Assembly: GCA_031551515.1 (NCBI GenBank)
Contig: JAVBNL010000023.1
Coordinates: 35,394 to 99,393, forward strand
From: FLUQ01 sp031551515
GTDB lineage: Bacteria > Desulfobacterota > Desulfovibrionia > Desulfovibrionales > Desulfovibrionaceae
DNA length: 64,000 nt
Reading direction: 5' to 3'
How positions within the stretch are numbered: the stretch's first letter is position 1; the number at the start of each line of letters is the position of its first letter. Shown here in pieces: positions 25,041-33,166 of this stretch. The translations under genes were made by a program, and so were the position numbers. The notes beneath the pieces were generated by a model that was not told the origin of the DNA, ran no database searches, and was given only the letters and a program-made list of their open reading frames with translations.

Positions 25041-25058
25041 TTGCAACGGCGCGCGCAA
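25041..25058. promoter_or_regulatory. Candidate enhancer site for the PrpR-type activator
   Basis: TTGC-N10-GCAA inverted repeat lying about 120 bases upstream of the sigma-54 promoter, where activator sites are expected. The arms are short, so this is a weak call. The rest of the 362-base divergent region (24843-25204) shows no gene. Confidence 0.25.
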
Positions 25059-25204
25059 GAATTTTTGCAGTGAACTTGGTGGAATAGCAGCATAATATGT
25101 GATTTTTTCAGTAATTAAACAACAATTTCCATTTATGGAACATTGCTTGCTAAAAACCGCCGCCTCCGGTAGCTTCCACAAACACCCTGCCAAGGAGTCG
25201 ACTC

Positions 25205-27112
25205 ATGAACGCCCCGGTCCGCATCGCGCTTATCGCTACCTACCCCGACATCGCCCAGCTGTTTCGCGACCTGGCGCAGGACAGGCCGGATATCGTGGCG
25301 CGGGATGTTTACGCCTCTTTTGACGACGCCATTAAGACCGCAAAAAAGCTGGAACGCGAAACAGACGTCATTCTCAGCCGGGGGGGCACGGGCGAGTTCA
25401 TACGCCGTAGCGTGGGCATACCCGTGGTGCAGTTGGCCATCACCCCGTTCGACGTGGTGCTGGCCATGCAAAAGCTGCCGCCGGGGGTTACGGAATTCGC
25501 TCTTTCCCACTACAACTCGCCCATTTACGGGCTGGAAGAAATACAGAAAATCTACGGCGTCACCATTCACGAATATACGTTTGAAACACTGCGCGACATA
25601 GAAGAGAGCGTTGTCGACATTCAGCGGCGCGGCATCAGAAACGTGCTGGGCGGCCACGTCATAACCAACTTGCTGCGCGACCACGGCATATTCGGGGTGA
25701 CCCTCAGCGCGGGGCTTGATACCGTAAACCGGGCGCTGAACGAAGCCATGTCCATCGTTTTTGAAGCGCGCAAAGAACGCAACAGAACGGCCAGGCTGGC
25801 CGCCGCCTTCAACTCCATCACCACCGGGCTGGTGCTGACGGACGACAAAAACAAGGTACTTGCCTGCAACCCCGTGGCAAGCAAGCTTTTTGGCCGGCAA
25901 CACCCCGTGGGCAGCAGCTTCACGGACGACGCGGCCGACCCCATGCTGCGCGAGGCGCTGCGAACCCGCACGGCCCGCACCAACTATATCTGCAACATCC
26001 GCGACACCCTCATCAACGCCGGGCACATGCCCGTGTATCTGGATAACAATTTCATCGGCTTCGTGCACACCTTTGAAGACGTCACGAAAATCCAGACGCT
26101 TGAGCAGGCCATACGCAAACAGATGCACGACAAGGGTTTTGTGGCGCGGTACCGCTTTTCCGACATTTTCACCACGGACCCCACCCTGGAAATGCTCAAA
26201 CGCACGGCCCAATCATACGCGCGCAGCAAATCGACCGTGCTGATAGAGGGCGAATCGGGCACGGGCAAGGAACTTTTCGCCCAAAGCCTGCACAACGCCA
26301 GCCCCAGGGCGGATATGCCCTTTGTGGCGGTCAACTGCGCGGCCATACCGGCCAATCTGCTGGAAAGCGAACTCTTCGGATACGAAGCCGGGGCCTTTAC
26401 CGGCGCGAAAAAAGAAGGCAAACCCGGCCTTTTTGAAATAGCCCACAACGGCACCATTTTTCTGGACGAAATCGGGGATTTGCCCAGGGAGTTTCAAGCG
26501 CGGCTGCTGCGCGTGCTGCAAGAAAAAGAGTTCATGCGCGTGGGCGGCGGCAAGGTCATGCCCGTGGATGTCAGGGTCATCAGCGCCACCAACAAGAACC
26601 TGCGCGAACTGGCCGCCAAAGGGGAATTCAGAGAGGACCTCTTTTACCGGCTGGGCGTATTCACCCTGACCCTGCCGCCTTTGCGGGAACGGGCTTGCGA
26701 CATAGACCCCCTGTGCCGCAAATTTTTGGCCGACCAGGGACTGACGCAGGATACGGGGATCGTGCGCCGGTTGCTGCCCCGGCTGCTGGCGCATAGCTGG
26801 CCCGGCAACATACGCGAACTGCGGAATATTTCCGAACGCATGGCCCACCTCGTCAATACCGGCGGCGACTATTCGCCGGAAGAGCTCGACCTGACTCTGG
26901 GCCTCGGCTCGCCCAAACACAACGGTGATTTTTACGCGCGCATCGACCTGGAACAGCAGCGCGGCCTGAAGAGCATTGTGGATACAGTTGAAAAGCAGGT
27001 CATCGGCCACTTGCTGCGGCTGCACGACAACAAATACGCGGATGTGGCCAAACGCCTGGGCATAGGCCGCACCACGCTCTGGCGCAAACACAACCACGCG
27101 GACGCGCCCTGA
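25205..27112 (+). CDS. Sigma-54-dependent activator with PrpR N-terminal sensor domain
   Basis: 635 residues. Residues 1-180 form a PrpR_N sensor domain (VRIALIATYPDIAQLFRDLAQ, DVILSRGGTGEFIRRSVGIPVV). A PAS-like domain (AAAFNSITTGLVLTDDKNKVLACNP) follows. The AAA+ domain has Walker A GESGTGKE, the sigma-54 contact loop GAFTGAKKEG, Walker B GTIFLDEIGDLP and the R-finger region. A Fis-type helix-turn-helix (YADVAKRLGIGRTTLWRK) ends the chain. PrpR-type proteins sense 2-methylcitrate or related carboxylates. It is divergent from the aconitase X operon, whose sigma-54 promoter it should activate when the operon's substrate or an intermediate is present. AAGGAG precedes the ATG. Confidence 0.93.
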   Translation: MNAPVRIALIATYPDIAQLFRDLAQDRPDIVARDVYASFDDAIKTAKKLERETDVILSRGGTGEFIRRSVGIPVVQLAITPFDVVLAMQKLPPGVTEFALSHYNSPIYGLEEIQKIYGVTIHEYTFETLRDIEESVVDIQRRGIRNVLGGHVITNLLRDHGIFGVTLSAGLDTVNRALNEAMSIVFEARKERNRTARLAAAFNSITTGLVLTDDKNKVLACNPVASKLFGRQHPVGSSFTDDAADPMLREALRTRTARTNYICNIRDTLINAGHMPVYLDNNFIGFVHTFEDVTKIQTLEQAIRKQMHDKGFVARYRFSDIFTTDPTLEMLKRTAQSYARSKSTVLIEGESGTGKELFAQSLHNASPRADMPFVAVNCAAIPANLLESELFGYEAGAFTGAKKEGKPGLFEIAHNGTIFLDEIGDLPREFQARLLRVLQEKEFMRVGGGKVMPVDVRVISATNKNLRELAAKGEFREDLFYRLGVFTLTLPPLRERACDIDPLCRKFLADQGLTQDTGIVRRLLPRLLAHSWPGNIRELRNISERMAHLVNTGGDYSPEELDLTLGLGSPKHNGDFYARIDLEQQRGLKSIVDTVEKQVIGHLLRLHDNKYADVAKRLGIGRTTLWRKHNHADAP

Positions 27113-27122
27113 GGCCTTTGTC

Positions 27123-28385
27123 ATGATTCTTTTCATCCTCGCCACGCTGTTGTTTCTGTACCTGCTGTTCCGGCTGGTCCTGCCCTCCTCCCGGGGGCGC
27201 AGAGGCAAAGCGGCGATGGCCGTTCTGCTCTTTATCGTCGCGCATGAGCATCTGCTGAAACGCCTTTTTTTCGGCAGCCTGCCCTCGCCGGAGTTGCCCG
27301 CTCTTGTGCTCATGCTGCAAGGCTGGCTGTTCACCAGCCTGATTCTGCTCTTTCTGCTGGTGCTGCTCAGGGATATATGTCGCCTGGCTGGCCGGCTCTG
27401 CGAATGGTTTAGCGTTCGGCTTCAGACCCGGCTGCGCGCCCGGTTCCCCGAACGGAGCGCGCGCACCCCGCAACCGGCTCTGCCCGGCGCCGAACCGGAA
27501 GAGCCCCCCGCTTTCGGCCGCAGGCGCTTTCTGACCGCCAGCCTGGGCGCCATACCCGCGGCATACGGCGCCCAACGGGCTCTTCTCTCCGGCCTGGTCA
27601 TGCTGCCCACAGCCTACGGTGTGCGCGAAGCCGTACAGATTCCTGAAATCCACGAAACGGAAGTGTTCCTGCCCAAACTGCCTAAAGAGCTGGACGGCCT
27701 GACCCTGGCGCAGATCAGCGACATGCACGTCAGCCCGCTGCTGCGCGAAGATTGGGTCAAAGGTCTGGTGGAACGGGTCAACAGCCTTGATCCCGACCTG
27801 ATCGTGTTCACCGGCGACATGGTGGACGGCCTGCCCGCCAGGCGGGCGGAGAGCATGGCCCCGCTGCGAAACCTGCGCGCCCGACACGGCATCTTCGCCT
27901 GCGCGGGCAACCACGAATATTACAGCGATTACAAAAGCTGGATGGAGCGTTTTCCGGATCTCGGCATCACCATGCTGCTGAACAGCCACGCAAGCCTTGC
28001 CATTAACGGCCGAGAGCTGATCCTGGCCGGGCTGACGGATATGGCGGCGGCCCGCTTCGGCCTGCCGGAACCCGACCTTGCCGCCGCGCTGCGCGGCGCG
28101 CCCGAACAGGCTCCGCGCATTTTACTGGACCACAGGCCCGGCAACGCCCCGGTCAACGCCCTCTCCGGCGTGGATTTACAGCTTTCAGGACACACGCACG
28201 GCGGACACGCCTACGGCATGACCCGCTTGGTGGCCGCCTTCAACCGGGGTTACGTACACGGCTGGTACAGAGCCGAGGGCATGCCGCTGTATGTCAGCGC
28301 GGGCGCGGGGCTGTGGAACGGCTTTCCCATCCGTGTGGGAGTTCCGCCGGAAATAGCGCGCATCACCCTGCGGGCCGGGGCCTGA
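27123..28385 (+). CDS. Membrane-anchored calcineurin-like metallophosphoesterase
   Basis: 420 residues. Two or three hydrophobic helices occupy the N-terminal 90 residues, followed by an Arg-rich linker with a twin-arginine-like patch before the hydrophobic stretch around residue 140. The phosphoesterase domain has all the metal motifs: QISDMHVS, FTGDMVDG, CAGNHEYY, LDHRP and SGHTHGGH. It resembles YkuE/YaeI-type enzymes, which act at the membrane face on lipids such as UDP-diacylglucosamine or on other phosphodiesters. It begins 10 bases after prpR but has no evident link to it. Confidence 0.88.
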   Translation: MILFILATLLFLYLLFRLVLPSSRGRRGKAAMAVLLFIVAHEHLLKRLFFGSLPSPELPALVLMLQGWLFTSLILLFLLVLLRDICRLAGRLCEWFSVRLQTRLRARFPERSARTPQPALPGAEPEEPPAFGRRRFLTASLGAIPAAYGAQRALLSGLVMLPTAYGVREAVQIPEIHETEVFLPKLPKELDGLTLAQISDMHVSPLLREDWVKGLVERVNSLDPDLIVFTGDMVDGLPARRAESMAPLRNLRARHGIFACAGNHEYYSDYKSWMERFPDLGITMLLNSHASLAINGRELILAGLTDMAAARFGLPEPDLAAALRGAPEQAPRILLDHRPGNAPVNALSGVDLQLSGHTHGGHAYGMTRLVAAFNRGYVHGWYRAEGMPLYVSAGAGLWNGFPIRVGVPPEIARITLRAGA

Positions 28386-28450
28386 ACAAAACCGCAATCC
28401 ATGCCTTTGCATCAATCCGAGCCAATAAAAAAACCCTGCAAAAATAAGAA

Positions 28451-28556
28451 TGCATCTGGATTCCCGCTTGCGCGGGAATGGCGGATGCTAATCTGAAGCT
28501 TGCGGTACAGGGCTTTGCGCTCTCGAACGTCATCCCCGCGCAGGCGGGGATCCAGT
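28451..28556. repeat. Pair of inverted dRS3-like 20-bp palindromic repeats
   Basis: The first unit, at 28460-28479, has the form ATTCCC-N8-GGGAAT. The second, at 28532-28551, has ATCCCC-N8-GGGGAT. With their flanks (CTGGAT on one side, ATG/ATGA on the other) the two are inverted copies of a unit of about 27 bases. The pattern matches the dRS3-type repeats known from Neisseria and similar dispersed repeats in other proteobacteria. The intervening 50 bases contain no gene. Confidence 0.7.
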
Positions 28557-28585
28557 GCTTTGGATTTTGTCAACTGTCTCAATGT

Positions 28586-28611
28586 AAAAGCCGGGCTTTC
28601 ACCCGGCTTTT
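28586..28611. terminator. Bidirectional intrinsic terminator
   Basis: AAAAGCCGGG and CCCGGCTTTT arms around a six-base loop, followed on the plus strand by TCTTTTC. On the minus strand the A-run gives U-rich RNA, so it serves both the phosphoesterase gene and the convergent fumarase operon. Confidence 0.88.
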
Positions 28612-28636
28612 CTTTTCAAACTCTTTCCCTGCTCAA

Positions 28637-29251
28637 TTACTTAATGAAGCCGACCTGCTTGCTGATCTCGGCAATGGCCTTCTCTTTTTTCTTGTTGTAG
28701 ACGACCTTGTTTTCTTCAAACAAATTGCGGCCCTTGGTGTCGATGGAAACGATCAGCGGGCCGAACTCTTTCACCCGGCAGACCCACAGGGTTTCGGGCA
28801 TGCCCAGGTCGCGCCACTGGGCGTCTTCGATCTCTTCAACCTGGGTCGCGGCCACAACGCCGCAGCCCGCGGGAAAAACCAGGTGCAGGGCTTTGTTCCT
28901 CACGCAGCCTTCCACCGTGCCCGCGCCCATGCCGCCTTTGCCGACCACCAGTTTGACGCCGGTCTGGGCGATGAATTCCTTTTCAAACTTTTCCATGCGC
29001 ATGCTGGTGGTGGGGCCGATGGAGACCATCTCGAACTTGTCGCCCCCGATGGGCCGCACGATGGGGCCGGCGTGGAAAATGGCCAGGCCCTTCAGGTCCA
29101 CGGGCAGGGGGCGTTTTTCTTCGATCAGGCGCCGGTGCGCCACGTCGCGGCACGTTATCAGGTACCCGTTCAGATAGACGATGTCGCCCACGTTGATATC
29201 GGCAATATCCGCGTCCTTGACGGGCGTGGTCAGAATCTTCTTCGCGCTCAT
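28637..29251 (-). CDS. Class I (Fe-S) fumarate hydratase beta subunit
   Basis: 204 residues matching the C-terminal (beta) domain of Fe-S fumarases and tartrate dehydratases: VGDIVYLNGYLITCRDVAHRRL, PIGGDKFEMVSIGPTTSMRMEKF and VVGKGGMGAG. It forms a two-subunit enzyme with the alpha protein encoded upstream; the start overlaps the alpha stop as ATGA. The reaction is reversible hydration of fumarate to malate, or dehydration of tartrate in close relatives. The subunit split and lengths fit anaerobic fumarases of Desulfovibrio-like bacteria. A strong terminator follows. Confidence 0.88.
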   Translation of the reverse strand: MSAKKILTTPVKDADIADINVGDIVYLNGYLITCRDVAHRRLIEEKRPLPVDLKGLAIFHAGPIVRPIGGDKFEMVSIGPTTSMRMEKFEKEFIAQTGVKLVVGKGGMGAGTVEGCVRNKALHLVFPAGCGVVAATQVEEIEDAQWRDLGMPETLWVCRVKEFGPLIVSIDTKGRNLFEENKVVYNKKKEKAIAEISKQVGFIK

Positions 29252-30147
29252 ATGACGGCCCCCTTGTGGGATTTGATGACGTGCTTCAGGTCTTTGTCAA
29301 ACACGATGTGGCCCCGGCGGTGGGACCAGCAGCCGACGTTCACGGCCACCCCGATGGTGGAGGGGTGCCGGGCGGTGTTTTCAATATGCACGCCCATGAC
29401 CGAATTCACGCCGGACATGCCCTGGGGACCCAGGCCGATGCTGTTGATGCCGTCTTCAAGCAGTTTTTCCATGCCCGCCGCGCGCGCGTTGGCGTTATGC
29501 GTGCCGATGGGCCGCATCAGCGCTTTTTTGGACAGCAGCGCCGCCGTTTCCACGGATGTGGCCACGCCCACGCCCACCAGCAGCGGAGGACAGGCGTTGA
29601 GGCCGTAGGTAGTCATGATGTCCAGCACAAACTCGGTCACGCCTTCGTACCCGGCGCCGGGCATCAGCACCATGGCCTTGCCGGGCAGGGTACAGCCGCC
29701 GCCAGCCATGTAGGTGTAAATTTCAACGTCATCGCGGCCGGGCACGATTTCCCAGAACAACGTGGGCGTGCCCGTGCCGATGTTTTTGCCGGTGTTGAAT
29801 TCGTCAAAAGTTTCCACGCTGTTGTGGCGCAGGGGGGCTTTGACCGTGGCGTCAAGCACGGCTTCGGTCAGGATAGCTTCCAGGTTGGCCAGCAGGGGGA
29901 AATTCGAGCCGCACTTGACCCAGAATTGCAGCACCCCGGTATCCTGGCAACAGGGGCGGTTCAGCTCCATGGCCAGTCGCTGGTTCTCGGCCATGGTGTC
30001 GTAAATGGTTTTGGCCAGCGCACTGGTCTCTTCGGCCCGCAGGTCGGCCAGCTTTTTTTCAACGTCGTCAGGCAGTTTCTTGCCGACCAGGGCGACGAAC
30101 TTGCTCATCACGCCGGTCATCTCGCGGACATGCTGTTCACTTGCCAT
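29248..30147 (-). CDS. Class I (Fe-S) fumarate hydratase alpha subunit
   Basis: 299 residues of the Fe-S fumarase/tartrate dehydratase alpha family. Cluster cysteines are expected in CCQDTGVLQFW, in the AGGGCTLPGKAMVLMPGAGYEG segment and in LNACPPLLVGVGVATSVE, all visible. The ATG at 30147 follows GGAGG by seven bases; an in-frame TTG six bases earlier is less likely. The upstream 196 bases to the LysR stop hold the promoter but no gene. The role is malate/fumarate interconversion, which fits fumarate respiration or the reductive branch of the TCA pathway. Confidence 0.9.
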   Translation of the reverse strand: MASEQHVREMTGVMSKFVALVGKKLPDDVEKKLADLRAEETSALAKTIYDTMAENQRLAMELNRPCCQDTGVLQFWVKCGSNFPLLANLEAILTEAVLDATVKAPLRHNSVETFDEFNTGKNIGTGTPTLFWEIVPGRDDVEIYTYMAGGGCTLPGKAMVLMPGAGYEGVTEFVLDIMTTYGLNACPPLLVGVGVATSVETAALLSKKALMRPIGTHNANARAAGMEKLLEDGINSIGLGPQGMSGVNSVMGVHIENTARHPSTIGVAVNVGCWSHRRGHIVFDKDLKHVIKSHKGAVI

Positions 30148-30349
30148 CTGCAACCCTCCAATAGATTCGGCTGTTGTCTGAAAAAATAGACGGGACGCTG
30201 CGGACGAAGGCCGCTGTTATCCGTTCTATAGGATCAAGCTCGCCATTCGTAAAATGAATTGATGTGATGGATGGAATAACTACCGGCTATGCCAATGCAT
30301 AATCCGAGCAGGTAAACTATTTCAAGAGAAACTCTAGGGTACTGTTTTT

Positions 30350-31246
30350 CTAAGCTTGAGGAAGCAATTCTGCCATAAAGGTTCTTGCCGCGCGGGAAAG
30401 CTGAATGCCCTTGGCCGTGACCACGCAGACCGTGCGCGGGGGAACGGGTTCGGGCGTTTTCACCACAAAGGCCCTGCCCGCCGCTATGCTTTCTTCGGCA
30501 AAGGCGCTGATGACCAGGCCCACCCCCATGCCGCGCTCCACACAGGGAATGATCAGCACCGTGGTTGACAGCTCGATCATGGGGCTGAATTCAAGCCCCC
30601 GCTCGTGGAAAAAAGCCCCCTGAAAGCGCCGCGTGGCCGTGCCCTGCCCCAGCGCGATAAGGGGCAGGCCGAGCAGTTCGTCCCAGGGCACCACCCTGCC
30701 CTGCAAATGCGCATATTGCGGCCCGGCGATAAAGGCGTCGCGAACCTCGCCTATCTCGTGCGCGGTGCAGGCGCCGTCCATTTCCGGGGGCAGCGGCTTC
30801 ATGACCACGGCCAGGTCAAGGCGTTCTTTGCGGATGTCTTCCAGCAAATGAAAGGCCTGCGCCGCCCGGGTAGTAATTTTTATCTGCGGGTGCCGCTCGC
30901 GGAACGAAGCCAGGCCGGGCAGCAAAAACCGCTGCAGGATCAGGTCGGAAGAGCCGATGCGCACTTCCCCGCGTTCCAGGTCCAGCAGGCTTTGCAGCTT
31001 GTTCTCGCCGGCGGCCAGCGTTTCGCAGGCGCGTTCGGCATAGGGGAAAAGCTCCTTGCCTTCCGGCGTCAGGGTCATGCCTTTGGGCAGACGGATAAAG
31101 AGAGCGCAGCCGAGCAGTTCTTCCATCTGCCGGATGCGCTTGGTCAGGGCGGGCTGCGAGATGAACAGCGCCTGCGCCGCGTGGGTCAGGTTGCCCGCGC
31201 GCGCCACATGGTAAAAGGCCTTGTAATATTCCAGGTCGATTTTCAT
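30350..31246 (-). CDS. LysR-family transcriptional regulator
   Basis: 298 residues. The N-terminal helix-turn-helix is classical (YYKAFYHVARAGNLTHAAQALFISQPALTKRIRQMEELLG). It is followed by the linker helix and the two-lobe effector-binding domain, starting at GEVRIGSSDLILQRFLLPGLASF. The start MKIDLEYY at 31246 is preferred to an ATG 15 bases earlier because the helix-turn-helix normally begins there. It is the last gene of the GntR/membrane/MBL/CobW cluster and lies upstream of the fumarase operon on the same strand, so it could control either. The effector is unknown. Confidence 0.88.
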   Translation of the reverse strand: MKIDLEYYKAFYHVARAGNLTHAAQALFISQPALTKRIRQMEELLGCALFIRLPKGMTLTPEGKELFPYAERACETLAAGENKLQSLLDLERGEVRIGSSDLILQRFLLPGLASFRERHPQIKITTRAAQAFHLLEDIRKERLDLAVVMKPLPPEMDGACTAHEIGEVRDAFIAGPQYAHLQGRVVPWDELLGLPLIALGQGTATRRFQGAFFHERGLEFSPMIELSTTVLIIPCVERGMGVGLVISAFAEESIAAGRAFVVKTPEPVPPRTVCVVTAKGIQLSRAARTFMAELLPQA

Positions 31247-31339
31247 GGGTGCCGCCCGCAAGAGTCCGTTCCGGCGAAAATGGATGCGCCGCCTTTCGGT
31301 CTATGCCAGGAGGGATAATTTCGCAACAGGCAGGCCCGG

Positions 31340-33148
31340 TCAAGGCCGGACAGCCTGGTCCAGCCAGGAAAGCCGGGCCAGCGCGGAAACGAAATCCGCA
31401 TCAAAACCCTTGCCTATAAAGACGAGAAAGCGATCCGGGCCGGGCGGCGAAAGGGGATATTCCAGCAAGAACGCGCCCGCGGCGTATTGAACGATCATCG
31501 GGCCGCTTTCTTCCAGGCTGTCCACAATGCCTTTGACGCGGGGGGCCCTGCCCTGCGCAAGCCGGATAACGGCGTTCAGCTCTTCCACGCTCACAGGGCG
31601 CGTGACAGTAAAAGCCAGGGATGCGTAGCCCTCATCCTGGTGTGTCACGCGACGCGCCGGCCGTGGCCGCAATGCCGCGGCCGCCTGCGAGCCGGGGCCG
31701 CCCCGCCGCTCGTGCAGGCCATCCAGAGCGCCAAAGGAAATACGCCCGTGCGTTGCCGCGAAAACGACGGCTGCCGGGTTCATGCGTTTCAGAACGCCCA
31801 TGATCCGGGCTGAGCTGTCGCCTGTAACCGTGTCGATCTTGTTGCATACCAGCACGTCCGCCCGCCGGATCTGTTCCCCTGCAAGCCCGGCCGGACCTGC
31901 CGGGTGTTCCGCCAAAACCCTGTCCATGTCGAGGCAGTCCACCAACGAGATGCACAGCCCCGGCCGGACCATGTCGGCCAGATCTGCCAGCGCGTCCGCA
32001 ACCGCGCCGGGGTTCGCAAGCCCGGTGGTCTCAAGAATGATCTGCTCGGTCGGCAGCAGATCCATAAGCCGCCGGATGGCTGGGCGCAGGCTGTCCGCCA
32101 GCGTGCAGCAAACACACCCCTCATCCAGGGCTTCGCTGAGCGTTTCATGCTGCAACAGAAAGGAGTCAAGACTTTTCGCCCCAAGCTCGTTTTGCAGCAC
32201 CGCGGTATGCCGGTCATGGTTGTGCAGCCAGGCCAGCCATTCGGATACAAACGTCGTTTTGCCGGACCCCAGAAACCCGGAAACCACGTGCAGCACAGGG
32301 CGGGAATCATCCCATTCCGGCTCTTTGACCGCGAACGCGCGGCCGGAAAACGGCCGGAACGCGGAGCCGCTTTCATGCGGCGGCGAAAGATCCGGCAGGG
32401 GCGAGCCGAAAGCGGCGGAAAAAGCGGTTCCGGCAAGCGCCTCTCCTTCCATGATCCCCCAATCGCCGTCGGCCGTGAAGGCCGTAACCGGAAATTCTCT
32501 GCGCGCCACAGCCCAATGCGGTTTGGTTTCCAGCAGCGACGCCGCCGAAAGCCCCAAAAGGCGGAAACACGGCAAAGCCAGGCGCAAGGCGGGCACATCG
32601 CAAGCCCAGCCGCCTTTCGCGACGCCGAACCCCACGCCGGGGGCCGCGCCCTCCGCAGGCAGGCCGTCCACCGCGACGACACGCTGCCGCGCCGGGGCTT
32701 CCAGGTCAAACGAAAGCCCCGTCAAGTCAAGGCGCGTGTTCAGGCCCAAAAATCCCAGAAAAAACAGGTTGCTGCTTTCCCGGCGGGTGAATTCCCGGAT
32801 ACCGGCAAAGTAATCCGGCGCGGCCGCGCGTTGCCGCGCATCCGGAAGATAGCGCGCGAGAACCGCCTCTTCCGGGTCCGGAAAATAGAACAGGCTGAAA
32901 CGAGAACGCAGGCAGGCCGCGTCCCGCTCTTCCCCAAGAAAGGCAAGGCCGTACACGCCGTCGCGTCCGTTCGCGCGCATGGTCCAGGCGTACCCGGTGC
33001 CCATGCACGGGCGCAGACCGCGCCAGCCGATCCGGCGCGCGTTTCGCCTGTCCAGATGAATCCCGGCGGTCAGAACGGTCAGCGTGTCCGCGCCGACCGA
33101 ATCATGGCCGGCGCGGATGCCGAAAGGAAAAAGCGCCTGGACGTTCAT
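31340..33148 (-). CDS. CobW/COG0523 GTPase with an unrecognised 280-residue N-terminal domain
   Basis: 602 residues. Residues 285-602 are a CobW-type metallochaperone GTPase: Walker A GFLGSGKTT (291-299), the metal motif CVCC (Cys345, 347, 348), QIILETTGLANP, NKID and a C-terminal CobW_C domain (GYASLAFTVTRPVSVEELNAVI). Family members insert or deliver zinc, cobalt, iron or nickel using GTP. Residues 1-280 do not match any domain I know: a mixed sequence rich in Phe, Arg and Gly with few cysteines (for example FYFPDPEEAVLARYLPDARQ). The fusion suggests a dedicated client or sensor domain. It lies 18 bases after the Tat-exported MBL protein gene, so the metal may be for that enzyme or for the membrane protein upstream. 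Confidence 0.85.
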   Translation of the reverse strand: MNVQALFPFGIRAGHDSVGADTLTVLTAGIHLDRRNARRIGWRGLRPCMGTGYAWTMRANGRDGVYGLAFLGEERDAACLRSRFSLFYFPDPEEAVLARYLPDARQRAAAPDYFAGIREFTRRESSNLFFLGFLGLNTRLDLTGLSFDLEAPARQRVVAVDGLPAEGAAPGVGFGVAKGGWACDVPALRLALPCFRLLGLSAASLLETKPHWAVARREFPVTAFTADGDWGIMEGEALAGTAFSAAFGSPLPDLSPPHESGSAFRPFSGRAFAVKEPEWDDSRPVLHVVSGFLGSGKTTFVSEWLAWLHNHDRHTAVLQNELGAKSLDSFLLQHETLSEALDEGCVCCTLADSLRPAIRRLMDLLPTEQIILETTGLANPGAVADALADLADMVRPGLCISLVDCLDMDRVLAEHPAGPAGLAGEQIRRADVLVCNKIDTVTGDSSARIMGVLKRMNPAAVVFAATHGRISFGALDGLHERRGGPGSQAAAALRPRPARRVTHQDEGYASLAFTVTRPVSVEELNAVIRLAQGRAPRVKGIVDSLEESGPMIVQYAAGAFLLEYPLSPPGPDRFLVFIGKGFDADFVSALARLSWLDQAVRP

Positions 33149-33166
33149 TTACCGCCAAGGCTGGGG

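Noticed and set aside
25078..25091. GG-N10-GC on the plus strand as a sigma-54 promoter for the PrpR gene
   Set aside because: Only the invariant dinucleotides match; the rest of both boxes departs from the consensus, unlike the site at 24907-24921.
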